DNA from: Chrysogorgia sp. JL179-B06
Taxonomy: Eukaryota; Cnidaria; Anthozoa; Scleralcyonacea; Chrysogorgiidae
Length of the DNA: 64,000 nucleotides
NCBI GenBank assembly: GCA_035772405.1
Contig: JAYKKM010000351.1
Location: 3,653,501 to 3,717,500 of the forward strand
Direction: 5' to 3'
Position numbers and translations under genes: made by a program
In this document: positions 51,035 to 63,685 of the stretch, piece after piece
Position numbering within the stretch: position 1 is the stretch's first letter
How the letters are laid out: every line of letters starts with the position of its first letter
The notes under the pieces: generated by a model
The model's input: the letters and a program-made list of their open reading frames with translations, nothing else
Databases searched by the model: none
Told to the model about the DNA's origin: nothing

Positions 51035-52067
51035 AAATGTTAACCATTTGTGTAATGGTTAATACTACCATTTCTCCAACCAATATAAAATTGTTAAAAT
51101 AACACACTTTAACCATTTACAATTGATGACCTCAGATCCACCCTGGTATTATTCTAAATTGGTTAAATCTACCATTGCTTATTGGTTACAAATTCCAATG
51201 ACAAATGTAATTGGTCATATACGCCCATCATAATCGGTTATATGTACTGAAACAAAATGGTTAAATCTACTATTGGAAATTGGTCGTTACAACAATTCAC
51301 AATTGTAGTTTCAACCATTAGAACATGGTTAATGTAACCATTTAAATGTGTATATTAATATCAACCATTTTTTAATTGCTTGTTATTACATTTGCAACTG
51401 TTTGTCTCAGATCGACATTTCAACCAATTTTTGTTGGTTGAAATAACCATTCCGTGTTGTGCTTTTAAATTTCCCGAACAAAACACATTATGTTAATATA
51501 AATTAGCATTAATTATCATAAATCAGGTTGAAAAATTTACATTTTTCTAGAAAAGGCCATCTTGCACGCCCGCGTAGCATCTTGAAAACTGAAAAATGCC
51601 ACCAATCGCAGAGTTGTTTATGAAATCAAATCAAACTTGCCGTGTGATCTTTAATCTTGCGTTATCGTGTGCCGTGTTTTTCGACTGACGACTTTGCCCA
51701 TTTTGACTGGGCCGGTGTGGAAAGATTTAACAACTTTCAGTGATATTTCTCTGTGGTTGTTTTATAAAAGAAATACCCAATGGTTTTCCGTGTTTGGATA
51801 CTCTGATCCAAACACTTGGGATGTTGCTCGACTTTCGAAAAGCTAAAACACTCGCCTAGCGGCTCGTGTTTTTTTACGCTTTTCTCAAGTCTCGCAACTT
51901 CCCGCGTGTTTGGATCAGAGTCTCGACACTGCAAATATATCGGATTTGTAACCGATTTAAATCGGTTGGAAATAAATTGGTAGATTCAACCAATTCGTAA
52001 ATTGGTTGAATCCATCAATTTAACCTTAACCAATTTTAATCTTGACTATTGTTGTGTAGTGCAAAAT
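51035..52067. mobile_element. AACCAATT/TTAACCATT motif array with a TAGTG end (CACTA-like remnant)
   Basis: Dozens of AACCATT, AACCAATT and inverse words at 51035-51475 and again at 51945-52050, with unrelated DNA between. The right edge reads TTGTGTAGTG, i.e. CACTACACAA in inverse, a CACTA-type terminus. The left CACTA end was not located. Confidence 0.5.
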
Positions 52068-52810
52068 AAAGTTAGTATAAGCAAATAACAACAAATAATT
52101 TATTTAGCAATCTTAAAATAATGTATTAGTCTTATAATAGTAAAGTCATAAAATATAATAGCTAATATAGTTCACAAATTGGATAAAACGTTTTCTATAC
52201 CCATATGATTTTGCTATGATTGGTAGCTCCTTTGGGGCATTTTGCATCATCACAGGCGTAAAATACCGACAATAAACATAAAACAGCATTTAAGATGTTT
52301 TGCAAAGTGAAAAGGTGTTGAACTGCCAAGGTTTTTAGTAAAAAAAATTATGATATTTCGAGCGTAGTCCTTCATAAGAGTAAGACTCTGATATATGATA
52401 TTACTAGTATCATTACTCTGATATTACTAAGTAAGAGTGATAAAGGGCTACACTGGAAATGTTAATATTTTGTTTACAGTTTACCACCTTTTTACCTTGC
52501 TATAGCTATATCCAAACCTCTGCCTACGCAGCACTATTCAAAATGTTTTTGATTTATAAATTTGATGATCACCATCCTTCTGCAATGAGTGACATGGATA
52601 TAATGTCTTCTAAATCTCCAGTTGAGAGGCGTTTTGGAGATGTACAATCCTTCACTTTACTCAAAATGTCAATGTCGGTATCATTCTACAACACAAGAGA
52701 AAAAGCCAATTAAGATTAAGTTAAGCTGTACGCACCTTATATTATACTTTTACAGTAATAGCATTTTCAGAGAGTTAACAGAGGTGGAAACTCTGCAAGT
52801 AAAATATAAT
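52068..52810. other. Non-coding DNA, nothing recognised
   Basis: A plus-strand frame at 52459-52713 is open, but no family or splice context supports it. Confidence 0.3.
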
Positions 52811-52811
52811 G

Positions 52812-53250
<439 letters not shown>

Positions 53251-53534
53251 GCTATGGTATTACTAAAATGCAATTAGCAGGACACAGCTTATCAAAATCC
53301 GGTAGGAATATTATCTGTTTTCTCAACTGAAGCAGAGTTATTTACAAGTAAAAAACTTACATTTATACTAACTTTGCAGTGTTACAATAGGAATAATCTA
53401 TAAATATGTTTCTGACAGAAAAGCCAATAGAATGTATCCTTTACATAAAAATTATCATACAAAGATACATTAAATATTGCTTTGGTTTTAAAATGCATTA
53501 ATGCCATTATCATTGCATAGATATAGAAAATCAA

Positions 53535-54310
53535 ATCTTCCAGGGAGAGCAGGTTGTAGCCAATATTCTTCCTGTAGTGGAGACAACTTTCTACAAGTTA
53601 CCAAATGTTTAATGCTATTAATTTAACATCCTAATTGTGCAGTAAAATGTTGACAATTTGTGCAAATTTAGCTACTGTAAGTTGCATATTACATTACTGT
53701 GACAACTCATAAAACCAGAAATATACTAGTTGGTATGAGCTACCTAACCACCCACAATGGATCCTAAATTAACTTTTATTAGCATGGTCACTAAAATTGC
53801 ATTTGAACCTGTGGCAAACCTAGTTAGCCTAACCCCCAGGGGTCATTTGCTGGTGTTAAATATGTAAAACGTTCTTGACACCAACTGCATGGCAGAATTT
53901 TGATGCATGATTGCTTTGCATTGTACAAATATAAAAATCAAATATTTCAAGGAAGAGCACTTCCTGTAGAGACATACTGTCTACAAGTGACCAAATGTTT
54001 AATGCTATTAATTTAACATCCTAATCATGCAGTTTGGCACATAATAAATTAGCATATTACATTGATCAGAACAGACGATACAATGTCAGGGCCATTTCAA
54101 ATTTCCTTTTCACATGTTTAATATCAGAAAATGAGCCTGGGCGTGAGGCTATAAATTAAACTATAGGTATATAGTCATTTGCCACAAGTTCAAATTATTG
54201 CAATTTTAGTGACAATGCTAATTAAAGATAATTCAGAATCTATTGTGGCTACTTAGTAATAGCCCATACCAACTTGTATTTTAATGGAGTTATGAGTTGT
54301 CACAGAGTTG
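53535..54310. repeat. Diverged direct and inverted duplications (composite MITE)
   Basis: ACCAAATGTTTAATGCTATT-containing text at 53598 is repeated at 53987. Separately, TGACAACTCATAA...TTGGTATGAGC...CCACAATGGATCC (about 53700-53780) is inverted at about 54225-54305. A further diverged copy is at 54560-54670. Confidence 0.65.
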
Positions 54311-54687
54311 TCAACCCTTCTATTACAGGTAACTACTAATATATTGAAAATTTTCTTGATTATATTGTCAACTCATTCATAATTGTAAAACATACACAAC
54401 AGACGTGTACAGGTCAGTAGAAACAGTATGGCTTGCATGAGAAAAATAAACTTTTTGAAGTCTCTGATGACCCTACAGGCCTTGGTGTGGTAGGGCAAAT
54501 TTTCAGTGTCTTAAGGAGGCTACTCGTTAGTAAATGCATTTTATCCTTTAGGTAGGGTATAGTCATTTGACTAGATACTCATTTGCCACTAAAGATAATT
54601 TAGGATCTATCGTGGCTTAAATGCTTAGGTATAGCCCATACCAACTGTTATATGGGTGTACGGTATGAGATGTCAGGGAGCTGTTAA

Positions 54688-55119
54688 AGTGCATATCCAG
54701 CCTGTATGGATTTTACATATTTATGATCTTTGGATTCTCGTGAGAAAAATTATAATATATCTTGTCGTTTGAAAATTTCATCTTCACGCCCTTTTTACCG
54801 TTAAAGTTCACAGGAAGTGACGTCAACGCAGGGACACGCAATATTTTCCGGAATGATTCAGCAATGAAATAGAGCGAAAGTTTGGCTTTGAACTTTAAAC
54901 AGCCTGTTTACTAGACAAAATTTACTCAATTTATAAACATTCAATGTCGAATAACGCCGCAAAATATTACGTGTCCCTGTGTTGACGTCACTTCATGTGA
55001 ACTTTAGCAGGGGGAAAATGCATGAAGATGCAATTTTCGAATAACAAGATATATTATATTTATTTTTGGTAGAACAAAGATTACGAATGTGTAAAATCCC
55101 CACAGGCTGGATAGGCACT
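54688..55119. mobile_element. TTAA-flanked MITE, 432 bp
   Basis: AGTGCATATCCAGCCTGTAT on the left and its inverse ending GGCTGGATAGGCACT on the right, flanked by TTAA at 54684-54687 and 55120-55123. The arms include TTGACGTCA-type and AATATT words in inverse. Second TTAA-class MITE of this window. Confidence 0.8.
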
Positions 55120-55298
55120 TTAACCCTTCTACTAAATGGCATCTTCAAGAGCTAATTAGGACATAACTGTCATGTACACAATATGCAAAAATGTAATACA
55201 CAAATTCAAATTTCAGAATACAATAGATATTAACCAATTACAAAGATGACTTTCACACGGTATCAAGCAAAATGTCTTTATTTTCTTTTTTCTGTCAT

Positions 55299-55388
55299 GT
55301 ATGATGATCAGAGGAACTTCTTCCCAAATAAGGCATACTGGTTTTGGCTATCTCATATGGGACTGTTGAATTGTCAAGTAAATCCTGA
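55299..55388 (-). CDS. Possible terminal coding exon
   Basis: Minus strand: acceptor TTGATTTCAG, then a frame reading LLDNSTVPYEIAKTSMPYLG, RSSSDHHT and a stop. The codon texture is protein-like, with no family recognised. Upstream exons would lie at higher coordinates and were not identified. Confidence 0.3.
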
Positions 55389-55726
55389 AATCAATATTAT
55401 ATGTTAGTAAATAAATGCTTTAAATGTCAATTTTCAAAATGTTAAGAATTGTATTATGTTGAGTAAGTTTAATTGGATTTATGAAATAAATGATATTAAG
55501 AACGAACGGAGTTGTGGTTATTGGGACAGGGGCCTGGGATATAATCCCATCGGTGATTAACCAATCATACAAACACATACCTAATTAATATACGAAAGCT
55601 CGAGACACCTCGAGGTCGCTTGAGGCAAGCCTTATTCTACAGTACACGTTACACGTTCTCGGAACTCCTTTCCCGCCCACCCATCCCTTAATAGGGAGAA
55701 CGTTACGGGACTTATTCGGGTTTTGC

Positions 55727-56025
55727 ATTGTCAAGCACAGACGCGGGTGTCTTGCTTTCCCTGGCTAGCCAGGTGATAGTTAACCGTTATCATAGTCAAC
55801 CCGTAGCATATATAGTTTAACGTGTACCATGTAGTTTAATCGTTAATTGTTATCAGCGTTTATTGTGTCCCCCGTACGTTGTTGCGTACTCGGGCTTGTG
55901 TGTTGGCCATCGAGTGTTATGATCATTGTTGAATCGTCAAGCACAGACGCGGGTGTCTTGCTTTCCCTGGCTTGCCAGGTGATACATAGTCGTTATTATA
56001 CTATAACCGGTAGCATATATTTAAC
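55727..56025. repeat. Two-copy ~200-bp direct repeat
   Basis: TCAAGCACAGACGCGGGTGT, CTTGCTTTCCCTGGCT and GCCAGGTGATA recur at about 55730 and 55937, followed by similar CGTTAT...GTAGCATATAT text. It leads into the GC-rich hairpin repeat. Confidence 0.75.
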
Positions 56026-56199
56026 GTTTACCGTATAGCTGACGACAGTTATTGGTTATTAGAGTTTTGGTATCCCCAAAACGTTTTTGCTTACTCTGGC
56101 ATGATCGATGCTCATCGAGTGTTATGAGCAGTCTGTCCATGACCTAGACGTTGGTGTCTAGTTATCATACGCAATATACGATCGCGTTCGACAACGGGT

Positions 56200-56930
56200 T
56201 ACGTATCTCCACGTTGGAGAACCCTTGTCAGGAATCCACGCCCCGTAAGGCACCGTTTGCCTCGTTCAGTTACGGTCGGAGCCGTACTGCGTATCTCTCC
56301 TCGCAGGGGAACTCTTGTCATTACCCCATGACGAATCGTCTACCACCGTTAGCCACCGTTGGCACCGGGGGCACGTCTATCCCAACAGGAGAGCTATTGT
56401 TAGAACCCTCTCACTCAATCAGCTGGGTCGCAACCCTCGTGAGTTTTCTCTCCCCGTAAGAGAGCTATTTCATCGCCCGAGACACCGTTTGCCTCTGTCA
56501 GTCAGGCTCAGAGCCACGATATTTGTCTGTTCCCGTAAGAGAGTTCTTGTCAGAAATCCCCCCTTCCCCCTCCACCCCCCCCCCCTCACCCCATCCATTC
56601 CAACCCCATCCATTCCAACCACACACCCCCACCCCCCCCCCCCCCCTCCCCCTCTCGAAACACCGTTTGTTTCGATCAGTAGGAGGAACCGTATCGTGTA
56701 TCTCTCCTCGCAGGAGAGCTCTTGTCGTTACCCCCATGAACCATCGTCTACCTGACACCATGTACCATTGTCTACAGCTGCCTGTCCCCTTACACCGTTT
56801 GCCTCAGTCGGTCACGGTCGGAGCTGTGATACGCGTCTCTCCCCGTAGGAGAGCTCTCGTCAGTAACATCCCTGATGAAACCGTTGCCTCAGTCGGAAGC
56901 GGGCTACGCGACTCTTCGCGCTCCTAAAGT
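56200..56930. repeat. GC-rich degenerate tandem repeat with a conserved hairpin
   Basis: Units of roughly 110-130 bp (some longer through a C-rich insert at 56560-56655) contain CACCGTTTGCCTC, a GTCACGGTCGGAGC-like word and a hairpin CTCTCC-x-CG-x-AGGAGAG followed by CTCTTGTCA. At least five hairpin instances are visible (near 56300, 56455, 56535, 56705, 56850). Stem changes often keep pairing. GC content is far above the surroundings. Confidence 0.65.
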
Positions 56931-57640
56931 TCGTAGTTGTTAGAGCACCATTTGCCTTCCGTTCTGCGTGCGGCAGCCCATGACTCCCCTCGACGAACTC
57001 TTGGCGTTAAGGGTTTCTCACATATCGGAGACATCTTTTGTTTATTTGTCGCGACGTTCCGCGCGAGGCCTGAATTCTCGTAAGTAAACTCGATATCGTT
57101 AATTCGTCTCGTTACTACTCAGGCACAGTTGGCCTCATGGTAGCATGTGCAGTATCTCGTTCAGACGTGAAAAGGCATCGGGGCGCTGCATGCATAAACT
57201 CAAAACGTCTATTTAGTCTTGTTCTAGGACGCACTGGGCTCACACGAACCAGGTGTCATAGAGCAGCTTACCCATTTCTTGGGGGATCGTTAGTTAGTTA
57301 GTTAGTTAGGTAGTTAGTTAATTTATCCAATATTGTGTGTGATTTGTAGGATCCAACGCATGGGAGAGGGTTCTCGGCTACGTGGCCACATCACTACACC
57401 GCTTAGTCGCGCGTAGTAGATTACTAGGCCTGGATAGGATGCAAGTCTGAGGTCTTACTCTGCCCTGGTGACGTCATTCGCCAGGCATGGGTATTGCAAC
57501 GATACCTCTCAAGGACGCTACGACCCTCCAAAAAAGAGTATATATATATCCTCCAAAAAAGAGTATATATATACACCGAAACGGTGACCCCAGAATAGAT
57601 CTTTTTTTGGGGTCAAAATGGCACCTATATGAAGATGGCC
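56931..57640. other. Continuation of GC-richer non-coding DNA
   Basis: Contains (TTAG)n at about 57288-57320 and two copies of CCTCCAAAAAAGAGTATATA (57525-57575). No gene recognised. Confidence 0.4.
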
Positions 57641-58462
57641 CCTAAGGGGTGATTTGGCCCCTCCAGGGTATGGGCCGTTTCAGCTTTAGGTAGGGGCTGT
57701 TTTAGAAGAAGCAGGGGCTGTTTCAACTTTTGACCAGGGCCATTTCAGAAAATCGTGGGGCCATTTTGGAAAATCAAGGAGTCAATTTGGCTCCTATTCG
57801 GTGGCTTTATAGCCCCCAAAAAGTGTCGATTCAGCTTGCGGAGCGGAGCTATTTTGGCTCCAACAATAGAGAGCAGTTTTAGCCCCCAATGAAGGGCTGT
57901 TCTGGGAGAAGCAGGGGCTGTTTCAACTTCTGACAAGGGCCATTTCCGAAAATCGCGGGGCCATTTTGGAAAATGAAGGAGTCAATTTGGCTCCTATTCG
58001 GTGGCTTTATAGCCCCAAAAAGTGTCGATTCAGCTTGCGGAGCGGAGCTATTTTGGCTCCAACAATAGAGAGCAGTTTCAGCCCCCAATGAAGGGCTGTT
58101 CTGGGAGAAGCAGGGGCTGTTTCAACTTCTGACAAGGGCCATTTCCGAAAATCGCGGGGCCATTTTGGAAAATCAAGGAGTCAATTTGGCTCCTATTCGG
58201 TGGCTTTATAGCCCCAAAAAAGTGTCGATTCAGCTTGCGGAGCGGAGCTATTTTGGCTCCAACAATAGAGAGCAGTTTCAGCCCCCAATGAAGGGCTGTT
58301 TCTGGAAGAAGCAGGGGCTGTTTCAACTTCTGACAAGGGCCATTTCAGAAAATCGTGGGGCCATTTTGGAAAATCAAGGAGTCAATTTTGCTCCTATTCG
58401 GTGGCATTATGGCCCAAAAAAGTGTCGATTCAGCTTGCGGAGCCGAGCTATTTTGGCTCTAT
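57640..58462. repeat. 200-bp satellite, four full units
   Basis: GGGCCATTTC recurs at 57737, 57937, 58136 and 58337, giving periods of 200, 199 and 201 bp. Units share AGTGTCGATTCAGCTTGCGG, GAGCTATTTTGGCTCC and CAGGGGCTGTTTCAAC. The outer units are more diverged. The minus-strand frame stays open through much of the array, but the repeated peptide follows from the repeat. Confidence 0.9.
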
Positions 58463-59019
58463 ATTTTAGTCATTATACGGACCCAAAACAAGCCAATATA
58501 CAGCAGATTAAAAGTTTGCAAAATTTTTGAACCGTTTGGACCAGTATGGGGCTTGGACCTGCAACCAGATTCGAACAAAAGATTAAAATACAGCAACTGT
58601 ACAATATTTAGAATGAATAATAATTGTAATTAAACAGAAAATATTATCATTTTCATTTGCAAAGTTAACAAAAGAAATAATATACGGAACCATAACTAGC
58701 AATATTAATAACCTAAAGGCATTGTCTAATATCACATTGATTACTGTACTTGCTGTAACCTATTTTGTGAAAAACTTGCGTAAGAGTTCGACTGTCTGAA
58801 CAAATAAAGTTTTTCAATTCATTGATAACAATAACCAAAAAATAATAGTCCAAATATAAACATGGTTCTCATGAAATACTTATGAAAATGCATTGAAAAA
58901 TTGCAACCCTTTTGCTTAGTGTTGCAAAGAACTACAGTTTCCAAAAAGGATAACACACCCTTGGCGTTACCATAATATATATTAAAACATAGAAACTTGT
59001 CAACAAGGAAAGAACAGCC
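58463..59019. other. Non-coding DNA, nothing recognised
   Basis: AT-rich, probably intronic or 3' flank of the minus-strand gene that follows. Confidence 0.3.
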
Positions 59020-59121
59020 TCAAAACAGCATTTGTTTGTTATTATACTCCAATGCAGTTCCAAGGACCACAATATCAGGTTGTTCCAAGTTTGACACAAC
59101 AAGTTTCACTTTTTCATGCTC
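59020..59121 (-). CDS. Possible terminal exon of the minus-strand kinase-like gene
   Basis: Minus strand: acceptor GGTTATTTTTAG, then EHEKVKLVVSNLEQPDIVVL, GTALEYNNKQMLF and a stop. It is protein-like with a clean acceptor. It lies 2 kb downstream of the kinase-like exons on the same strand; membership of the same gene is inference. Confidence 0.35.
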   Translation of the reverse strand, partial: EHEKVKLVVSNLEQPDIVVLGTALEYNNKQMLF

Positions 59122-59574
59122 CTAAAAATAACCAATCAGATAAAAAATTAATCTGTTGCCTTTCAATATTTTTCGACCTACAGTTCTAGTACAAACTTAA
59201 TAAAATCTTGAATAATTCTCTATGAAGAACAAATTCCAACTTTCTTCATGACGAGAAATGAAAGACATTTAGGGGGCGGGACGGAGGAAGGTGTTGGGCA
59301 CTATACTATTACCCAGACTACCAACAATAAATTTTCACGGTTATTTTCAGGAATAGAATTGTCCAGTAATTTAACATAGTTTAATTAATTGGATTTCTGA
59401 CTCTGCACTCCCCATCCAATCAATAATTTATTTTTTATGGAAATGAGAAATAAATTGGTTTCCATCGCCTGTTTGCTTGTTTAATATACTGCATAACACT
59501 GTTTTATATATAATACTGCTGTTGTGAATGTGGGAGAACTTGGAGTAGACAGACGATACATGGACGATCGTCAA

Positions 59575-59645
59575 GCTCGTATCCTCAGAAAAATTATGTC
59601 CCAGACAGGAATCGAACCTGTAATATAACACTGTTTGTTAAGTGT
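59575..59645 (-). mobile_element. tRNA-derived SINE fragment with intact B box
   Basis: On minus: CAGGTTCGATTCCTGTCTGG contains the pol III B box GGTTCGATTCC, followed by GACATAATTTTTCTGAGGAT, the same 3' end as the SINE at 29756-29870. Confidence 0.7.
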
Positions 59646-60560
59646 TAAGTTATTTATTAAAATTATTCATATATTTAAAAGTGCCGCCATTGTCGCGTAG
59701 TTTTCAAAGCCGAGAGTTTATTACAGTTTAAGAGACTGGTAGCTAAACAAATGGCAGACAATATATCGAACCACGATACATGCAAATATACCGTCTAGTA
59801 TGCAATGAATTGCACTCGAAATTATGCGCAGATTCCGGAAAAAAGGACTAATAATACAAGATTCGACACTGATAAAACGCAAAAATCACAAATACACGCA
59901 AAAAATCATATATACAACCGAAGGAACTGTCTCTTGGGCAACTCGAATCAGATTGAAACCAGCTTGTAAACTGACTAAAATGGATGTATTTGAATGGCCA
60001 TGGGAAGCAAGGTCAGTGGTAATTATGATTTCTCCATATTTGTTCTTGTTGAGCATTTGGTCAAAATTCGTTCGCGATAAACGCATAGTTCAGAACGTAA
60101 AAACAGGTTTGCCAATGACATTTGAGTGACTGATACTTCACTTTGCTTGTATCAGATTGAAATGATAGGTTTCTCAAATATCTAGAGACATATTAAGACA
60201 TTTATTTATTCTCCCTATGTAATTACTATTCGGGTGAGAATTGTGTTGTATACAGTACATTCCCAACGCGCGTGTGTGGCCTTCATTTCTCGCCATGCAA
60301 ACAAATTCCCAGAATAACACTGATGTCACTAGTAGCAGAGCTAGCCATATTGCAGTATTTGCAATACAATACAACAAATAGCACAATTATGTTAGACTGT
60401 TAGTTATACAGTGACGCTTAAGAGTTTTGTAACATGCACCTGGCTTTGTGCGTGTAGTCTCAGTGTACATGCAGAGAAACTACTGTACACTCACATGTTG
60501 TGTAAGACAATTCTGATATATAGCAAAATTATAAGTTGTGTAGTTGTGTACTGCCGAGGT
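59646..60560. other. Probable intron of the minus-strand gene, nothing recognised
   Basis: Frames at 59824-60129 and elsewhere are open but featureless. Confidence 0.3.
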
Positions 60561-60678
60561 TTTAATGCATGTATGTGTGTATTGTATGCACTGTATGTAT
60601 GTAGAGTATGTGTATATGTGTGTATGTATGTCGAAATGTCAGTAGTGCATTCCTGCAGTTTACAAGTTTACAACCCAC

Positions 60679-60715
<37 letters not shown>

Positions 60716-60725
60716 TGTATATATA
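60560..60725. repeat. (TGTA)n and (TA)n microsatellites
   Basis: TGTATGTATG-type repeats at 60565-60630 and (TA)n at 60680-60712. Confidence 0.75.
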
Positions 60726-61104
60726 TTTATTTCAAAGAAACAAAACACACATTTTTTAATTAACAAAACTATACAGTACAGATACATACCATGATGGGCA
60801 GTTTGAATTTTTCTATCCAGTTAGTCTTAGCCTTGAATAATTATAAAGAGCATGGTTGTGATATACTGTATGTTCAATTTTACAATCTACAATCTACAGT
60901 GTACAGTGCAGTGGTAAATATACATGTGTTCCAACACTAATCAAACATACAAACCAGTACTGCAAGCCTGCCTTTGGCATCAGCAAATAATTTGTCTGTT
61001 TGCAACTTGCAAATCATGATACATACCGTAGATGTGTGAAACTAGCATTAATGTCACTAAATACCTCAACTTATTTTTGGGGCGTTGATCCAAACACTGA
61101 ATTA

Positions 61105-61992
61105 ATACACAAACAGGACACTTTCTTGAGGTGTTCCAGTACTGGTAATTTTGAAACCTAATTCAGCAGTATGCCAAAGCTATAAACATCTGTTGCAGCA
61201 CATAGATACAACCCGTCATATAATGCACAGGGTTAATGACAATGTGTTGATAGTTACCTTTGTAAAGTTTCTTTTATTACTTGGAATTTTCTTTACTACA
61301 CAATTTCTTATATAATTTGCCTAATTTAAAATTTAAATATACTATTTTAGGTTCTAATTGCATAGCAGAACCGTGGATAACCATAATATTATCTGACTTA
61401 ATGTCACAATGGAGAATACCCATTGTGTGTAAATAAAAACATCCATCACAACACTTGCCCAGGCTATCCAACTAATTATTTTGCACAAGAGAAATAGGAG
61501 CAATACCTTTCAACAATGAAAATACTGTTCAGCATTTTGAATCAGTCAGACGACAAAATTCCATAATAAGTAATTTGGGATTAATATCAAGGCAAACACA
61601 AAGGGAGAACATCTGTTGGAAACTCGAGTCAAAATAGACATCAACATGAATTACACTATATCACCTTCCCCGACCAGTAATAATATTATTATCAGGTGGG
61701 GTCTGCACACAGGCTACAACAAGTACAGATTCACCAGAAACATGTAACCTCGTAAGCTTACAAGCTCCAAAACAACCCTTTCCTAGAATGATTCTCTTTT
61801 CTTTATCATTCAAAACTAAATTTAGCTGATCTCTTCTTAGTATAGCTTTTACATTTCTTAACTTTTCACATTTTAAGAATTGTAGTTCTGCACTGCATTT
61901 TTTCTCTGGTCCTCTTCCTTAGCTTATCATTTTCAGATCTCAAATAAACTACATGTGACTTCAGGCTATTAATTGCCTTTTTCATTTCTCTT
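61105..61992 (-). pseudogene. Protein-kinase-like exons (coiled coil, Gly loop, catalytic loop), degenerate
   Basis: Exon 61992-61665: acceptor CAAACATAG; coiled coil MKKAINSLKSHVVYLRSEND; a frame change in an A6 run near 61900; then RDQLNLVL, ILGKGCFGACKLTRLHVSGE (glycine-rich loop GxGxFG) and VVACVQT, with no Lys where VAxK is expected; donor AAG/GTGATA. Second exon (about 61540-61277): one in-frame TAG near 61472, then CFYLHTMGILHCDIKSDNIM, the catalytic loop with HCD for HRD; the DFG position reads NFK. Third segment (about 61195-61105): CAATDVYSFGILL, the F-helix motif. The order and spacing are those of a kinase, but the ATP Lys and DFG are lost, so it is a pseudokinase or a decaying copy. 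Confidence 0.6.
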
Positions 61993-63440
61993 CTATGTTT
62001 GGAAAAATATCAATCATCATATTTCTAATCTGCACAGTTCTGTTCCTACACAACATCTTCGCACCCACACATCGTGTTTAGGACAGAGTTCCAGAACATG
62101 AAAATGTCCTGCTCACAGCCCTGCAGGTTCCCAAAGAGTGTGCAGCCCATGTATATCATAGTACAGACCGTAGAAATGTGATTAAATAATATATTTCTAA
62201 ATCAAACATATAACATTGATAGATTTTTTATATACAAGTGTAAAGCTAATTAAGAAACATTATTTTTCTTCAAGGGCAGCATAACCAGAGAATTGTATAT
62301 GTTGTGCAGTTCTACAAACTCTTGAAACCTAAAAGTGATCTCACACTCTGGGGAAAAAGGGCCGCCAAATTATAAGAATGATAATAGGATATAATACATT
62401 TCCCTGTCCATTGAATTTCTATCCAATAAGCTGAAATAAACCACCAATGTGAATGTCCAATGGTAATATTTGCCAGTTCAGGCATTCAGAAACTGTCCGT
62501 CTATTTATTTATTAATCCTAAGCTTCCTATAACTTGTTGAATAATTTTCTCGATAGAACTGTCAAAGATTCAATGATAAAAGATCTTTAAATCGTAGGCA
62601 TTAGACAAAATTGCAATAATTAAGTCTTAACTAGCTTAAATACTAAATAGGAGAAGATTAAACATACACATCAAAATTACTATTAGGTTTAAATATATTG
62701 GAATGTAAAATATGGCAATTTTAAGACTTACATGCACAGATGAAGCCACGTTGGCGACAGCCAATACACACTCGGGAGAACTAGCTTGGTTGGGAGAACT
62801 ATCGGCAGACGATGGCGATTGTCATTGTGACTGGATACGCCTGGGCCTCGGCTAGAACTAGAAGTGTATGTACACCATAACACCATCATCTTCATTCTCG
62901 CCGTCACTCGCACACGCACACTACAAATATAACAAACAGAGAAGCTGGAATTTAATACTACAAGGCTCGTATTCGTTTTGTAGCTTATATACGCAACAAT
63001 TTGAATAAGCTTAGACCAGTGATCAGGTCGACACGGAGATCAGCCATGTTGAAAATTCTTCCACAGCGGACAATCCAACTACGAGGCGTTTCTTGAACGT
63101 ATTTCCTGAGAAAAGTAACGTCTTTATAACACTAAATTTTAAGTGAACAAAATACTGTATCGAACGCGAGTTTAGCTTTAGATTTTATCCAATTTTCCTT
63201 CTTCGAATGCAAATATAAATCCCAACGGTCACTTGTAGAATAGGCGCCAAATTCGCAAATAGTTTCTACGCATGCTCTGAACCTCTGAATGAATATATCG
63301 CGGTCGCATACATTCTCGTCCCCAGAGCCCGGGTCGTCTGCGCCGGGAATAGAACATTATTTTGTTAGTCTAGTATGATAGAAATTGTTAAAAAGTTACA
63401 ATGTATAAAATTTGCGAAATCGAAAATTTTAACGTGAATT
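61993..63440. other. Probable intron region, nothing firmly recognised
   Basis: A minus-strand stretch at 62040-62150 (MGCTLFGNLQGCEQDIFMFW) is weakly coding-like, without clear splice sites. Confidence 0.3.
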
Positions 63441-63445
63441 CTTAC

Positions 63446-63570
63446 CTTCTCTTTAATTACGTCGCTAAGAAATCCCTTGAATTTCTGGCGAAATTTGAAT
63501 GAAGGAAAAAAGTGTCATTTCTGCGTCAACTTCGTACAAGGCTGTCATGTCCTCGCAATTTAATTTTTCA
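63446..63570 (-). CDS. Second exon of a SAM-like domain, one homopolymer frameshift
   Basis: Minus strand: acceptor AAAG, REKLNCEDMTALYEVDAEMT, a frame change in a T6 run near 63515, then FKFRQKFKGFLSDVIKEK and donor AAG/GTAAGA. Joined to the preceding exon it gives the length and hydrophobic pattern of a SAM-type helical bundle. Confidence 0.4.
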
Positions 63571-63685
63571 CTTTCTACATATACAAATATAAAAAATCAC
63601 ATTTATTACACGATATTGATCAAAAAGATAGAACTGCAATATATAGTGTCATTGCAGTAAAAGTATATAACATCGCGAAACTTAC

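Noticed and set aside
56870..56925. Hammerhead ribozyme core (CTGATGA ... GAA)
   Set aside because: CTGATGA is present, but the GAAAC strand and stems II and III do not form; chance match.
57745..58530. Overlapping 60-120-residue frames in the 200-bp satellite
   Set aside because: The repeated peptide mirrors the satellite unit; no start context, domain or codon signal.
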